Shown: in pieces, positions 44,721 to 54,800 of the stretch | Position numbering within the stretch: the first letter of the stretch is position 1 | How the letters are laid out: every line of letters begins with the position of its first letter | Source: an uncultured Marinobacterium sp. | GTDB lineage: Bacteria > Pseudomonadota > Gammaproteobacteria > Pseudomonadales > Balneatricaceae | Assembly: GCA_947501565.1 (NCBI GenBank) | Contig: CANMWJ010000011.1 | Coordinates: 62,001 to 126,000, forward strand | Direction: 5' to 3' | DNA length: 64,000 bases | The notes under the pieces: model-generated | What the model saw: the letters and a program-made list of their open reading frames with translations, nothing else | Database searches by the model: none | Told to the model about the DNA's origin: nothing | Made by a program: the position numbers and the translations under genes

Positions 44721-46157
44721 TCAGCCAAACCAGCCGTGCAGGTACCAGCCGCCGCGTGCATCACGGAACAACCAACCGCAACGTCCGTCACGCCAGCGAC
44801 CGACGTAATAATCCCTCCGGACCTGAGTTTCATCCCACCAGCCGCTGCTGATCCGCTCGGGTCCGGCCAGCAGCTCAATATGCGGCGGTAGCTGTTGCTC
44901 GGCGATTATCTGCGGCACCTGTAATAGCCAGCCGGGACGGCCCTTAGGCAAGACCTTATCCACAACACAAGACCTGCCGGGCAGGCCCTGCCAACCCAGT
45001 TCGGGGCGGTGATCGGGACTCAATGCCAATGGCTGTACAGCGGTTTCACCCAGCCGCACACGCAAACGGCTAAGCAAATCCATCGGATCTTCCGCCTGTT
45101 TGCGGCGCTCGAACAGGTCGTAGCTCTGTTGCTGCTGACCTTTAAACCGTTCCACCTCCAGCTGCAGCGCCAATATCGGTTTCTCCAGCTTCACCTGTTC
45201 CAGCCGCAGCTTGCACAACGCCAGCCAGACCTCCGCATCGGCCGCCCCGGCGGCATGTCCCAAGCTATGCTGCTGGTGACCGCCATCGCGCTCCACCAGA
45301 ATCAGCTCCAGCTGCTGCGCCAACAGATCACGCTGACGCAGATAACCGGCCAGCGCCTCCAGCATCCGGCGCAGGGGAAACAGCAACGCCAGACTGTTCT
45401 CCACCTCGCGGGAGAACTCATGAAACTGCTGGAACAGCGGCGGCGGTTCAAAGCAGACTTGCGGGTCGGGCCGTTGGCCGCTAATACGGTCCAGGTAGTT
45501 GAGTAGTTGCGTCCCGAAACGGCTGCTGATCGCTTCGCGCGGCAACGCCTGCAGTTGCTCCAGCCGTAATAATCCCATGCCGCGCAGCTGATCCTGCTGC
45601 TTGGCGGGTAACTCCAGCTGCTGAATAGGCAACAGCTGCAGCACCTGCAGGTGCGCCTGTTTGCCTTCGATACAGAGCGAACGCCCACCCCGCGCCAGTA
45701 AGCGTGCTGCCAACGGTGTATGACCGGTAGCGTAGCGGATATGGAAACCAAGCGTGCGCAGGCTGCTCTGCATCCGCTGCCAGAGCGGTGGCAGGCCGTC
45801 GAAGTAGTGCAGCATAGAAGCAACTTCCAACAGCAGTCCTTCCGGTGGGCAGAGCACCACCTGCGCGCTGTAGCTGCCCGCCCAGAGCGCCAGCGATTCC
45901 AGTTGCTGCTGCAGCCGTTCCGGGTTGGGATGGAAGAGTTCGATCTCCGGGCAGATGCTGAACGCAGTGGCGATCGCCATTCCCGGTTCCAGCCCTTCCT
46001 GCCCCGCTTCGTAACTGCACAGTGCTAACTTCTGACCACGTTCATCCAGCAACCCCGCGATCCCTTTTTCCAGCAGCTGGGCTTCCAGCGCCAGCAGGGG
46101 AAAGTGCAGGTAGAGCCAGAGGGGATCGCGTTCAGTGGGAGGCGCTGTCTGCTTCAT
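44721..46157 (-). CDS. imuB: ImuB, Y-family polymerase-like mutasome subunit
   Basis: 478 residues. DinB-like N-terminal fold (LWLYLHFPLLALEAQLLEKG), but the usual catalytic Asp/Glu residues are absent (FPLLALEA in place of the D-x-D-FFA type motif), as expected for the inactive ImuB hub. A beta-clamp-binding motif QSYDLF is visible. It links ImuA, DnaE2 and the sliding clamp. It overlaps the imuA end by 26 bases. Confidence 0.9.
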   Translation of the reverse strand: MKQTAPPTERDPLWLYLHFPLLALEAQLLEKGIAGLLDERGQKLALCSYEAGQEGLEPGMAIATAFSICPEIELFHPNPERLQQQLESLALWAGSYSAQVVLCPPEGLLLEVASMLHYFDGLPPLWQRMQSSLRTLGFHIRYATGHTPLAARLLARGGRSLCIEGKQAHLQVLQLLPIQQLELPAKQQDQLRGMGLLRLEQLQALPREAISSRFGTQLLNYLDRISGQRPDPQVCFEPPPLFQQFHEFSREVENSLALLFPLRRMLEALAGYLRQRDLLAQQLELILVERDGGHQQHSLGHAAGAADAEVWLALCKLRLEQVKLEKPILALQLEVERFKGQQQQSYDLFERRKQAEDPMDLLSRLRVRLGETAVQPLALSPDHRPELGWQGLPGRSCVVDKVLPKGRPGWLLQVPQIIAEQQLPPHIELLAGPERISSGWWDETQVRRDYYVGRWRDGRCGWLFRDARGGWYLHGWFG

Positions 46158-46866
46158 CTCTGCTGCCCACCAATCGTAGCTGTGGTCGTGTACGCTTTGG
46201 TTTTCTCTCTTCTGCCGCTACTACCGCAGGCGCCGCTGACTGCACCGGTACCAGCCGGGGTGGCAGCGGCCAGCCGCCGCGCCGTTTCAACGCGCTGACG
46301 GTCACGCCTTCGGGATGGGGTTCCAGCAGCAGGCGACAGGGCGCAGCGGAGTGCTGATCCTGACAGCGACTGTGGCGGAACAGAAACCCGCGACAGTCAC
46401 CTTCGTTGGCAGCCACCTGCAGACGGCGGATTGCTTTCTCCTGCCCAGTAGGCAGCCAGCCCAGCACCGCACTGCAGCAGCCACTTTTCAGGCTCTGCTC
46501 CAAACACCAGAGCCGATCACGGCGACTGTTGCTGCGCACCACCTGCACCCGATCCAGATTCACCCCCGCATCACGCAATGCCGGTGCGTAGGGGATATGG
46601 GGCGGGTCGACCCAGAGCAACCAGCGCTCCTGTTGCGACAGTTCAGCCAGCAGCGGCAGCAGCAATCCCAGCTCACCGCTGCCCTCTTCGCGATAGAGCA
46701 GCTCAACCAGTTGGGAGGCGGGCCAGCCCTGCCCCGGTAACAGCGCATCCAGCTGAGGATAACCGCTACTCAGACATTGGGGACGAGACTGACCTTCCGT
46801 CTGCCGCCCACGCCAGAGGGTGCCTTTGTTGAACAATGTGTGCAGAGAACCGGATTCTGTAGACAT
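46132..46866 (-). CDS. imuA: ImuA, RecA/SulA-like mutasome subunit
   Basis: 244 residues from ATG 46866. RecA-like fold without a canonical Walker A: LDALLPGQGWPASQLVELLY and ERWLLWVDPPHIPYAPAL, and AVLGWLPTGQEKAIRRLQVA. ImuA partners with ImuB and DnaE2 in SOS mutagenesis. It is the first gene of the cassette and directly follows a LexA box. Confidence 0.9.
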   Translation of the reverse strand: MSTESGSLHTLFNKGTLWRGRQTEGQSRPQCLSSGYPQLDALLPGQGWPASQLVELLYREEGSGELGLLLPLLAELSQQERWLLWVDPPHIPYAPALRDAGVNLDRVQVVRSNSRRDRLWCLEQSLKSGCCSAVLGWLPTGQEKAIRRLQVAANEGDCRGFLFRHSRCQDQHSAAPCRLLLEPHPEGVTVSALKRRGGWPLPPRLVPVQSAAPAVVAAEERKPKRTRPQLRLVGSRDEADSASH

Positions 46867-46880
46867 AACCAAGCCACAAA

Positions 46881-46900
46881 TACTGTATGTATATACAGTA
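46881..46900 (-). promoter_or_regulatory. LexA (SOS) box upstream of imuA
   Basis: TACTGTATGTATATACAGTA is a perfect CTGT-N8-ACAG SOS operator. It lies 15 bases before the imuA ATG, so the cassette should be induced by DNA damage. Confidence 0.95.
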
Positions 46901-46985
46901 TATTATGACGTAAAAATCCCGTGTGGCAATAAGAGGATCATGCGGTCACGCTGAATAGCTCGTCAGACGATCAGGAAACAGACAC

Positions 46986-47010
46986 AAAAAAGGGGCCGGA
47001 TGGCCCCTTT
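46986..47010 (-). terminator. Terminator of pgeF
   Basis: AAAGGGGCC, loop ATCC, GGCCCCTTTTTT on the minus strand, about 15 bases past the pgeF stop. Confidence 0.88.
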
Positions 47011-47024
47011 GATCAATAGAAAAA

Positions 47025-47762
47025 TCAGTCCAGCCAGATAATGCTGGCCATACGTCCGGTCACGCCGTCACGGCGGTAGGAGTAGAAGTTATCTGCATCG
47101 CTAAAGGTGCAGTGATCACCTCCGCTGATCGCGGTGACACCGGCCGCGTTAAGGCTCAGACGCGCCAATTGGTAGATATCCGCCAGCCACTTATCCTCAG
47201 CCTCTTTACCCACAACCGGTTTGAACGCTTGCTCCGACGCAGGCAACTGATCGCAGAACTGAGTACGCACTTCACCGCCCACTTCAAAAGCGTCAGGTCC
47301 GATCGCCGGGCCCAACCAGCAGAGCACGTCTGCAGGGTCATCAAAACAGTTCAGCGTCTGCTCCAGAATGCCATCGGCCAGTCCGCGCCAGCCCGCGTGG
47401 GCCACCGCAACTTTGCTGCCCTGACGGTCGGTAAAAAACACCGGCAGGCAGTCAGCAGTCATCACAATGCAGGCCTGACCGGCCTGATCGCTCCAGCAGG
47501 CATCCGCTTCGGGTACCTGACCGTCAGATTGCGCCTGAACCACCTGCACGCCGTGCACCTGTTGCAACCACTGGGGTGGGGTTTGCAGGCCCAGCTCATC
47601 GATCAGCTGCTGTCGATTTGTCGCTACGGCAGCAGGGTCATCGGCCACATGGTCACCCAGGTTAAGTCCGGCGTAGGGCGCAACGCTGACGCCGCCCTTG
47701 CGGGTGGTGGTCAGCGCATGAACGTTGGCCGGTGCGGCCCAATCGGCGAAGATTCGGGTCAT
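47025..47762 (-). CDS. pgeF: Peptidoglycan editing factor PgeF (YfiH, multicopper-like purine phosphorylase family)
   Basis: 245 residues. The zinc-binding triad is conserved: H70 (LQQVHGV), C105 (TADCLPV) and H122 (AVAHAGWRG). The family removes aberrant L-Ser-containing muropeptides in E. coli and has purine nucleoside phosphorylase activity in homologs. It is 29 bases downstream of rluD, the usual pair. ATG 47762. Confidence 0.92.
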   Translation of the reverse strand: MTRIFADWAAPANVHALTTTRKGGVSVAPYAGLNLGDHVADDPAAVATNRQQLIDELGLQTPPQWLQQVHGVQVVQAQSDGQVPEADACWSDQAGQACIVMTADCLPVFFTDRQGSKVAVAHAGWRGLADGILEQTLNCFDDPADVLCWLGPAIGPDAFEVGGEVRTQFCDQLPASEQAFKPVVGKEAEDKWLADIYQLARLSLNAAGVTAISGGDHCTFSDADNFYSYRRDGVTGRMASIIWLD

Positions 47763-47791
47763 AAGCGTGCTCGCTCGAATTACGTCCTGAT

Positions 47792-48760
47792 TTAAAGGTC
47801 AGCTTCGTGTTCAGCGGTGTCCTGCTGCAAGGCATCGATCAGCTGCTGCATATCCGCAGGCAGGTCTACCTCCCAGGACATCAGCTCACCGGTACGTGGA
47901 TGCCACAGCTCCAGTTTTTTGGCGTGCAGCGCCTGGCGCTTGAAGCCACGCAGAATCGCATTCAGCTCGTCGCTGGTACCCTTCGGCTGGCGGAAACGGC
48001 CGCCATAGAGCGGGTCACCGATCAGTGGGTAGTTGATGTAGGACATGTGCACACGGATCTGGTGCGTACGGCCGGTTTCCAGCTTAAGGCGGATATGGGT
48101 ATGGGCGCGGAACTTCTCCAGGACACGGTAGTGAGTGATCGCTTCCTTACCTACACCGACCACCGCCATCTTCTGGCGGTTCTGGGAGTGACGTCCCATC
48201 GGCTCGTCCACGGTACCGCCACCGGTCATCACCCGGTTAACCACCGCTTCGTACTCACGCCCCATCGCACGTTCCTGCAGCTGTTCCACCAGCTCAGTCT
48301 GTGCCTGGATGGTCTTGGCGACCACCATCAGGCCGGTGGTGTCCATATCCAGGCGGTGCACGATACCGGCACGCGGTACCTGATTGATATCCGGGAAGTG
48401 GTGCAAAAGTGCGTTCAGTAGGGTGCCATCGGCGTGGCCCGCTGCAGGATGTACTACCAACCCGGCAGGTTTATTCACCACCAGAATATCGTCATCTTCG
48501 TAGACGATCTCCAGCGGAATATCCTGACCAACGTGTTCAGCAATCACGTCCAGTACGGCATCCACCTTCACCAGCTCACCGCCCATGAGTTTGTCGCGGA
48601 TACGCTTTACGTCGCCATCTACGGTCAGGGAGCCATCTTTAATCCAGCCCTGCAGGCGGGAACGGGAGTAGTCCGGAAACAGCTGAGCGACAGCCTGATC
48701 CAGTCGTTTGCCAACCAGTTCGTCCGGTACCTGAGCTTCAAGTTTGATCTGTTCTGACAT
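47792..48760 (-). CDS. rluD: 23S rRNA pseudouridine synthase RluD
   Basis: 322 residues. N-terminal S4 RNA-binding domain (QVPDELVGKRLDQAVAQLFP) and RluA catalytic domain with the catalytic Asp D138 in HRLDMDTTG (equivalent to D139 of E. coli RluD). It makes pseudouridines 1911, 1915 and 1917 in 23S rRNA. It is divergent from bamD, as in many gammaproteobacteria. Followed by pgeF. Confidence 0.95.
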   Translation of the reverse strand: MSEQIKLEAQVPDELVGKRLDQAVAQLFPDYSRSRLQGWIKDGSLTVDGDVKRIRDKLMGGELVKVDAVLDVIAEHVGQDIPLEIVYEDDDILVVNKPAGLVVHPAAGHADGTLLNALLHHFPDINQVPRAGIVHRLDMDTTGLMVVAKTIQAQTELVEQLQERAMGREYEAVVNRVMTGGGTVDEPMGRHSQNRQKMAVVGVGKEAITHYRVLEKFRAHTHIRLKLETGRTHQIRVHMSYINYPLIGDPLYGGRFRQPKGTSDELNAILRGFKRQALHAKKLELWHPRTGELMSWEVDLPADMQQLIDALQQDTAEHEADL

Positions 48761-48914
48761 CTAAATCTTGTCTGTTAAACCCCTGAGTCAACATTAAGCA
48801 GCATCGGCCCTTTGGCTTGGATAGGGGTTGTGTTTAAATAGGCCGTTATTCGTTTATCAATTAGCCAACCAGTATAACTGGTTACGGCTCAGGACTACAT
48901 CGAGATTCAACCGG

Positions 48915-49853
48915 ATGCGTATCACTAAGATATTCGCTGTCGCAGCCCTCTGTGTACTGGCTTCAGCTTGTTCCACCGATCCCAAGGAAATTCCGGACCT
49001 CCCCGAGCAGGAGATCTACGAGGACGCGCTGGCGGCACTGGAGCTTGAAAACTACGTGATGGCGATTGAGAAGCTGCAGCTTTTGGAAGCCCGTTATCCG
49101 TTTGGCCGTTACTCCGAACAGGCGCAGCTGGAACTGACCTACGCCTACTTCAAGAACTACGAGCCAGAAGCGGCCCGTGCGTCTGCCGACCGCTTTATCC
49201 GTCTGCATCCGAACCACGATAACATCGATTACGCCTACTACCTGAAAGGCCTGACGGCCTTTGAGCAGGACCGCACCTTCTTTATCAAATACCTGCCGCT
49301 GGATGAGTCTAAGCGTGACCCGGGTGCCGCACTTGACGGCTTTGAAAGTTTCCGCACCCTGCTGAATGAGTACCCGGACAGCGAATACGCACCGGATGCC
49401 CGTAAGCGTATGGTGCACCTGAAAAACCGTCTGGGTGCCTACGAAGTGCACGTGGCGCAGTACTATATCCAGCGTGGCGCCTACCTCGCGGCGGCCAACC
49501 GTGCCCGCTACGTGGTCGAAAACCTGCAGCAGACCCCTGCGGTACCGGCAGCACTGTCAGCGATGATTGAAGCCTATACGCTGCTGGATATGCCAGATCT
49601 GGCAAATGATGCAATGTCCGTACTCAAGGCCAACTACCCGAACTACGAGTACCGCCCGGTGAAAGAGTCTGAGAAGACACTGCTGGATGCGGCGACATTC
49701 GACCTGCTGCGCGGCGAACCTGAGCAACCAAAACCGGTCCTGAGCACTCTCTCCTCTGAAGAGGAGGTTCAGAAACCCAAGCGCTCCTTCCTGAACATCA
49801 TCACCTTCGGCCTGTTTGGCGAAGACGGTGAAGAGGAAAACGGCGAGAAGTAA
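48915..49853 (+). CDS. bamD: Outer-membrane assembly lipoprotein BamD
   Basis: 312 residues from ATG 48915. Lipobox LASAC (C19) and TPR repeats: [60 protein letters not shown]. BamD is an essential lipoprotein of the BAM complex that inserts outer-membrane proteins. Usual length is about 245-340. The acidic tail ([11 protein letters not shown]) is longer than in E. coli. Divergent from rluD; terminator follows. Confidence 0.95.
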   Translation: MRITKIFAVAALCVLASACSTDPKEIPDLPEQEIYEDALAALELENYVMAIEKLQLLEARYPFGRYSEQAQLELTYAYFKNYEPEAARASADRFIRLHPNHDNIDYAYYLKGLTAFEQDRTFFIKYLPLDESKRDPGAALDGFESFRTLLNEYPDSEYAPDARKRMVHLKNRLGAYEVHVAQYYIQRGAYLAAANRARYVVENLQQTPAVPAALSAMIEAYTLLDMPDLANDAMSVLKANYPNYEYRPVKESEKTLLDAATFDLLRGEPEQPKPVLSTLSSEEEVQKPKRSFLNIITFGLFGEDGEEENGEK

Positions 49854-49870
49854 GCGCTGATTCAGAACGT

Positions 49871-49898
49871 AAAAAGCCCGGCAATGCCGGGCTTTTTT
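49871..49898 (+). terminator. Terminator of bamD
   Basis: AAAAAGCCCGGC, loop AAT, GCCGGGCTTTTTT; 18 bases past the stop. Confidence 0.92.
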
Positions 49899-49969
49899 AT
49901 GTCTCATCGTCAGCGTAGAGAGCTTGGGAGCCCTGCGCCCTGACCGGTGACTACGGAAAGCTTGCTAAC

Positions 49970-50050
49970 GTTGGGAGTCGCTTCGCTCGTCACCAACCTA
50001 CCCGCTATCTTAAAACCGTAGGTTGGTGACGAGCGTCAGCGACTGCCAAC
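49970..50050. repeat. Paired REP-like elements
   Basis: GTTGGGAGTCGCTTCGCTCG...CCAACCTAC (49970-50001) and GTAGGTTGGTGACGAGCG...CTGCCAAC (50018-50050), an inverted pair between the convergent bamD and thiO genes. Confidence 0.85.
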
Positions 50051-50061
50051 AACAAAACAGA

Positions 50062-51162
50062 TCAGACGGTCTTTACCCGGCCGTCCAACAGGTAAGGTGT
50101 TGGGTCGATAATCGGTTTACGCCCCAGCAAGGTATCCGCCAGCAGACGGGTAGAGGCTGGAGCCAGTACCAGACCATTACGGAAGTGGCCCGCGTTCACG
50201 TACAGACCTTCGTAACCCGGCACCGCACCGATATACGGTACACCTTCCGGGGAGCCTGGACGCAGACCGGACCAGTGGTGCTCAACCTTATACTCAGCCA
50301 GCTCAGGCACGATATTTACCGCAGTCTGATGCAGCGCCGCATAGGCGTCTTCGGTGGTACGTTTTTCGTATCCGATATACTCCAGCGTACTGCCCACCAG
50401 CACACGGCCGTCATTGCGCGGAATCACGTAGCGGCCGTCAGCCAGCACCACGCGGTTCACCAGGCCAACCGGCGCCTTGAACAGCATCATCTGACCGTGC
50501 ACCGGTTCCACCGGCATCTCCACACCCAGCGGTTTCAGCAGGTCGCCGCTCCATGCGCCTGTGGCCAGAATGGTTTTATCGGCCAGCACGGGGCCTTTGG
50601 CAGTGTTGATCCCTTTCACCTGACCGTTCTCGATGATCAGTTCTTCCAGCCCCTGACGTTCCAGCACGGTAATGTTGTCACGTACTTCCAAACTCTGGCG
50701 CAAAGAGCGCCCCAGACGTGGATTACGGATACTCGCGACTTCCGGCATCCAGAGCGCCTGCTTAAAGCCCGGTTTCAGGTGCGGTTCTTTCTGATAGAGG
50801 AAGTCAGCGTCCACGGTGGTCATCGGGCGATGGTTCTGCTCCGCCCAGAGGATCGCGTCGTCCGCATCCTCCACCGAGACCATAAACATGCCCTTCTGAC
50901 GCAGCTCGGGGTCGTAACCGGTCTCTTCGATCAACTCCTGTGCCAGATGGACGTAGCTGCTCTGGGACCAGGTCGCCAACGCTGTGACCGGCGTTTTGTA
51001 GCGCCACGGATAGAGAGGAGAGACGATGCCGCCACCGGCCCAGGAGGACTCCTGCGCGCATGCACTCTTATCCACCAGCGTCACCTGTGCGCCTGACGTT
51101 GCCAGCTCACGCGCCAGCATCATGCCGATCACACCACCACCGACGACCAGAAAATCGGACAT
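50062..51162 (-). CDS. thiO: Glycine oxidase ThiO
   Basis: 366 residues. FAD-binding GGGVIG (residues 8-13) at the N-terminus, DAO family: SSWAGGGIVSPLYPWRYKTP, the C-terminal GLRPGSPEGVPYIGAVPGYE and GHFRNGLVLAPAS. It oxidises glycine to the imine used to build thiazole in thiamine synthesis; related enzymes oxidise D-amino acids. As in Pseudomonas, it sits by the type IV pilus genes. No other thi gene here. Confidence 0.88.
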   Translation of the reverse strand: MSDFLVVGGGVIGMMLARELATSGAQVTLVDKSACAQESSWAGGGIVSPLYPWRYKTPVTALATWSQSSYVHLAQELIEETGYDPELRQKGMFMVSVEDADDAILWAEQNHRPMTTVDADFLYQKEPHLKPGFKQALWMPEVASIRNPRLGRSLRQSLEVRDNITVLERQGLEELIIENGQVKGINTAKGPVLADKTILATGAWSGDLLKPLGVEMPVEPVHGQMMLFKAPVGLVNRVVLADGRYVIPRNDGRVLVGSTLEYIGYEKRTTEDAYAALHQTAVNIVPELAEYKVEHHWSGLRPGSPEGVPYIGAVPGYEGLYVNAGHFRNGLVLAPASTRLLADTLLGRKPIIDPTPYLLDGRVKTV

Positions 51163-51194
51163 ACCTTACCTCTATCTCTCAAACCAAGCGGAAG

Positions 51195-51797
51195 TCATCT
51201 ATTGTCCAGATATTTCTGCAGACTTTCCACTTCCTCTAAAGTAATAGACGCCTGCCGCACACGCCCGGTGTTCTGCGCCACCAATCGGGTACCGCTGCCC
51301 AGTTCAGCGGGATCAACCACGTAAAAGGAACCGTTGGCACCACCCAGCAGACTGCCGTCGCCTTTAAATGCGGTGGATTCACCCCGGTTCCAGATCACCA
51401 TAATACCCTCAGTGAGATCGACCACCCGTATCCGGGTTTCACCCTCATCAAAGACCCGGTCAAGGTCATCGTCCTGAAACAGCAAAGCACTCTGCCAGAT
51501 CTTTTTACCACTGCGCGACGCTCCACTGCAGGTGTACTGATCCAGGGTGCGGCACACAGCTATCCGTTCGCCCCGGCGAACCGCTTCGCTGCGCGCCAGC
51601 GACATCATCGAGCGCAGTTTATTGGTGGCGGTTTCAATACGGGTTTTGCTGACCCAGGTGCCATACCCCGGCACAGCTACAAGCAGCAAAATGGAAAGAA
51701 TGGCCAGAACGACCATCAGTTCGATCAGGGTAAAACCCCTATAGGAAGAGACAGACAGGCCAGAGCCTGCCGATACGCGGCATACATCCCTGTGCAT
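51195..51797 (-). CDS. fimT: FimT/GspH-type pseudopilin (second copy)
   Basis: 200 residues. Prepilin motif at G21/F22 with E at mature position 5 ([15 protein letters not shown]), an unusually long 21-residue leader, then the FimT/GspH domain (residues about 60-180) ending ITLEEVESLQKYLDNR. A shorter second pseudopilin of the same type (fimU) starts the pilus cluster at 62264. Between thiO and pilY1, like fimT of P. aeruginosa. Confidence 0.87.
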   Translation of the reverse strand: MHRDVCRVSAGSGLSVSSYRGFTLIELMVVLAILSILLLVAVPGYGTWVSKTRIETATNKLRSMMSLARSEAVRRGERIAVCRTLDQYTCSGASRSGKKIWQSALLFQDDDLDRVFDEGETRIRVVDLTEGIMVIWNRGESTAFKGDGSLLGGANGSFYVVDPAELGSGTRLVAQNTGRVRQASITLEEVESLQKYLDNR

Positions 51798-51885
51798 AAG
51801 ATAACTCCCACAATTCCGTTGCAGGTTGGTTTTTCAATCCCCCCGCCGCGATCGTCCTGATCAACGGCGAGGTTCGGTTAAGCGT

Positions 51886-54800
51886 TTATTTGAGTTGGAT
51901 CCAAGATTGGCGGCCGTAAGCATCACCACCATCAGCAGTATTTTTGATGATACCGGTATCCTCACCGGTATCTTCACTGGAGTCACCTCCAGAAGCGGTT
52001 GATCCATAGATATGCAGATCGGATGCACCCTGAATATAGGTTGAACCACCTACAATGCCGCCGGAGCTTTTACCTGAAACACTCTGCTGACCACCACCCA
52101 CGGTAATCTGGTCATCGGTTGTGATATCGGAATCGCCAGTAATATCCAACACCGGAGAGGTTGTACGAGCACCGGTTTTCGCATCGACAAACATGAACCA
52201 ACCGGTTCCGCCTGTACCACAGGAGCTCTGCGTCGGAATCAGGGTATTAAAGAACACAACACCGTTACGCACGTTAACACGGGTCACCACCCGCTCCCCT
52301 TCATAATTAGCCGAGGAACCCGATTCAGGCTGCACGTAAAGATCCATATACCAACCCAATTTGCTGTCATAGTCCACATCATTCTGAGATGTCAGCCGGT
52401 AGGTGCCCGCTATAACATCGTCGGACGAAGAAGAATAAGGCACCTCCGATAGGATCTGTTGCTCCTGAAGGTCCGAGCGTTCCACTTCTGATCCCGTATC
52501 CTTAATGCCATAAACCGTTTGCACCTGCTTATCACTAAGATCGGAGAGTTCATTATATTTGCCAGTACCAAACAGGATCATCGAGCTGGCTTTTACGTAC
52601 TCGGGTTGCGCGGTAATCGGCTGTGCATTACAAGAACTGGAGTTAGAGTCGCAAGCTGTAAATACAGGTTTGGGAGTAGAACCATGCTTCAGTGACAAGC
52701 CCCATTTGCTGCGACTTGAATCGCTCAGATCGAACTTCCATAGGTTCCCTTTCAGGTCCCCTGCCAACACCGTATCTGCCATATTATTGCCGTCCAGGTC
52801 CAGCACCAACGGGGTGGACAATCCATTAGGAACCGACGAGGTACCATCCGCCTCGGTATCGATAAATACGTAATCTGACGGATTGGCGAGATTCACAATA
52901 TAGAGACCCGCTTTATAGTTTGCACTCTCGTAACCGTTGCTGAATACTGCCGCCCAGGTTCCGTCTTCCATCTTAACCACTGCCGGTCGGGTTACGGTAT
53001 AACCCAGCTCGGTCAGATCCGTGCTGTCCAGATCCCAGAGCACATCCTTCTCGGAAAAGTTCAGCGGATCAGATACGTCCAACGCAAAGATCCCCTTACC
53101 ACCGGCACCTAAAGTCCCCAACAGCACAGAGCCCCAGCGCAGAGAGGTGTCACTACCATTGTCCTTATAATCGATATAGGCGTCCCCCACCCTTAAAGGA
53201 CCATCTACATAATAGCGATGAGAGTACTCGGTATCAGTCAGCTCGCTTAGATTGCTTTGCACACCTTTAGGAATATAAGCAAAGATCTCTGCACCGGGAC
53301 AGTCTTTCTCTGACACCCCACAGGAAGTTGAACCGGTAGCGCGAATTCCGTGCAACATCCCGTCATTCGACCCAACGTAAACCATCGCCTGACGATCTAC
53401 TTTATTGGTAGCGGTATTTACACTGTCATCACTTAGGTAGTCGTAGTAGCTGGTTGTTTCCAAATTGTAGTAATAAAAGTTGCCACTACCTGAGTACACG
53501 GGCGCTGAGTTAACAATATCTCCCATCAGGGATTCTCGCGTACGGAAATCTGTGCCTTCCTTACTGCGATCGCCACTCAGGTAGTTAAGGCGGTCCTGCC
53601 CCTTGGTATCAGTCTGCCCGTTCAAAGTGTTTAGCTTACCTTGCAGATCAGTGCCAATATCGCTCCATGCAAAGGCTACTCCGGCTGCACTGTTAGTACT
53701 GTAAGTGTAGATAGAACGAAACTCTTTAGCAGGGATACGCTCTGCTGCTTCCCATTCCGCGCTTTGGACAGCGCCACTGGTGCTATTCAACGGGTACGCC
53801 TTCAGGTTTCCTTTCCAGCTGCCGGTCTCATACTCTGCACGATACAGGTAGGTTCCGGTAATCAGGCGGGAGGAACTGGCAGCCAGAGAGATCGCACTGC
53901 CCGATTTTTTGGTTACATCGGACAACGCCGACTTCAACGCCTGTGACAGCTCCTCCGCGTTATACGCGCTCAGGAACAATCCTCGACCGTTCCAGGCCGC
54001 GTGGCGCATGTCATCAATCTTATAGGCGTTACTGGCATACGCATTCGGCCAAGAAAAAGCTTCTGTGCGGCTTGTAGGGTTTTCAGTCAGACTGCCCGTC
54101 ACACCAAATCCCACAGTGTAGGTCAGCAGATGCTGAGCCGGATTGGGATCATCGGCGGTTGTTGCCAGATCGTCGGGCAAAGACGGCGCAAGATCCCGCT
54201 CGTAATAATACATTGCCACATCTGCCAGCGTGGTCCAGCTTTCATCAGCATGAGAGCCACCATCGTAATCGGAGCTGTCATCCGCATCTTCATTCAGAAT
54301 GCCACTGGGTTTTCCGCCATTCCAGTATCCATCACTCATCAACACCGCAAAGTTCTTACGGCACGCCCCGGCTGTTGTGTCATCCAGAATTGGGGAACCC
54401 GGCACTGCATCACTGGAGGAGAGACCGAACAAGTCCCGGATATCCGAAGCGTCATCGGATTTACCCATCAGGTATTTACCGGTACGGTCCAGTGCCTTAC
54501 GCAGCGGAGTGGGTGGGTCTTCCCAAGTGTCAGACTTATAGAGCACATCCAACAATGCTTTTTTATTAGATTGAGCAGTGGTATCCAACGGCAGGGAGAT
54601 ATCATCCACATCCTTGATAGCGACACCGCCGTTATAGTTACCGTTGATCATCGCCAGACCTACGCGAGCCTGCAGATCTTGAATCACCCGCCCCATGGCG
54701 GCTTTGGCAACGTACTCACGCTTACGGTAGTAAGTAAACCAGTTGGCAAAATTTTTCTGTTGCGCCTCTGACAATTTAGCTATAGAGATACAACCTTCAT

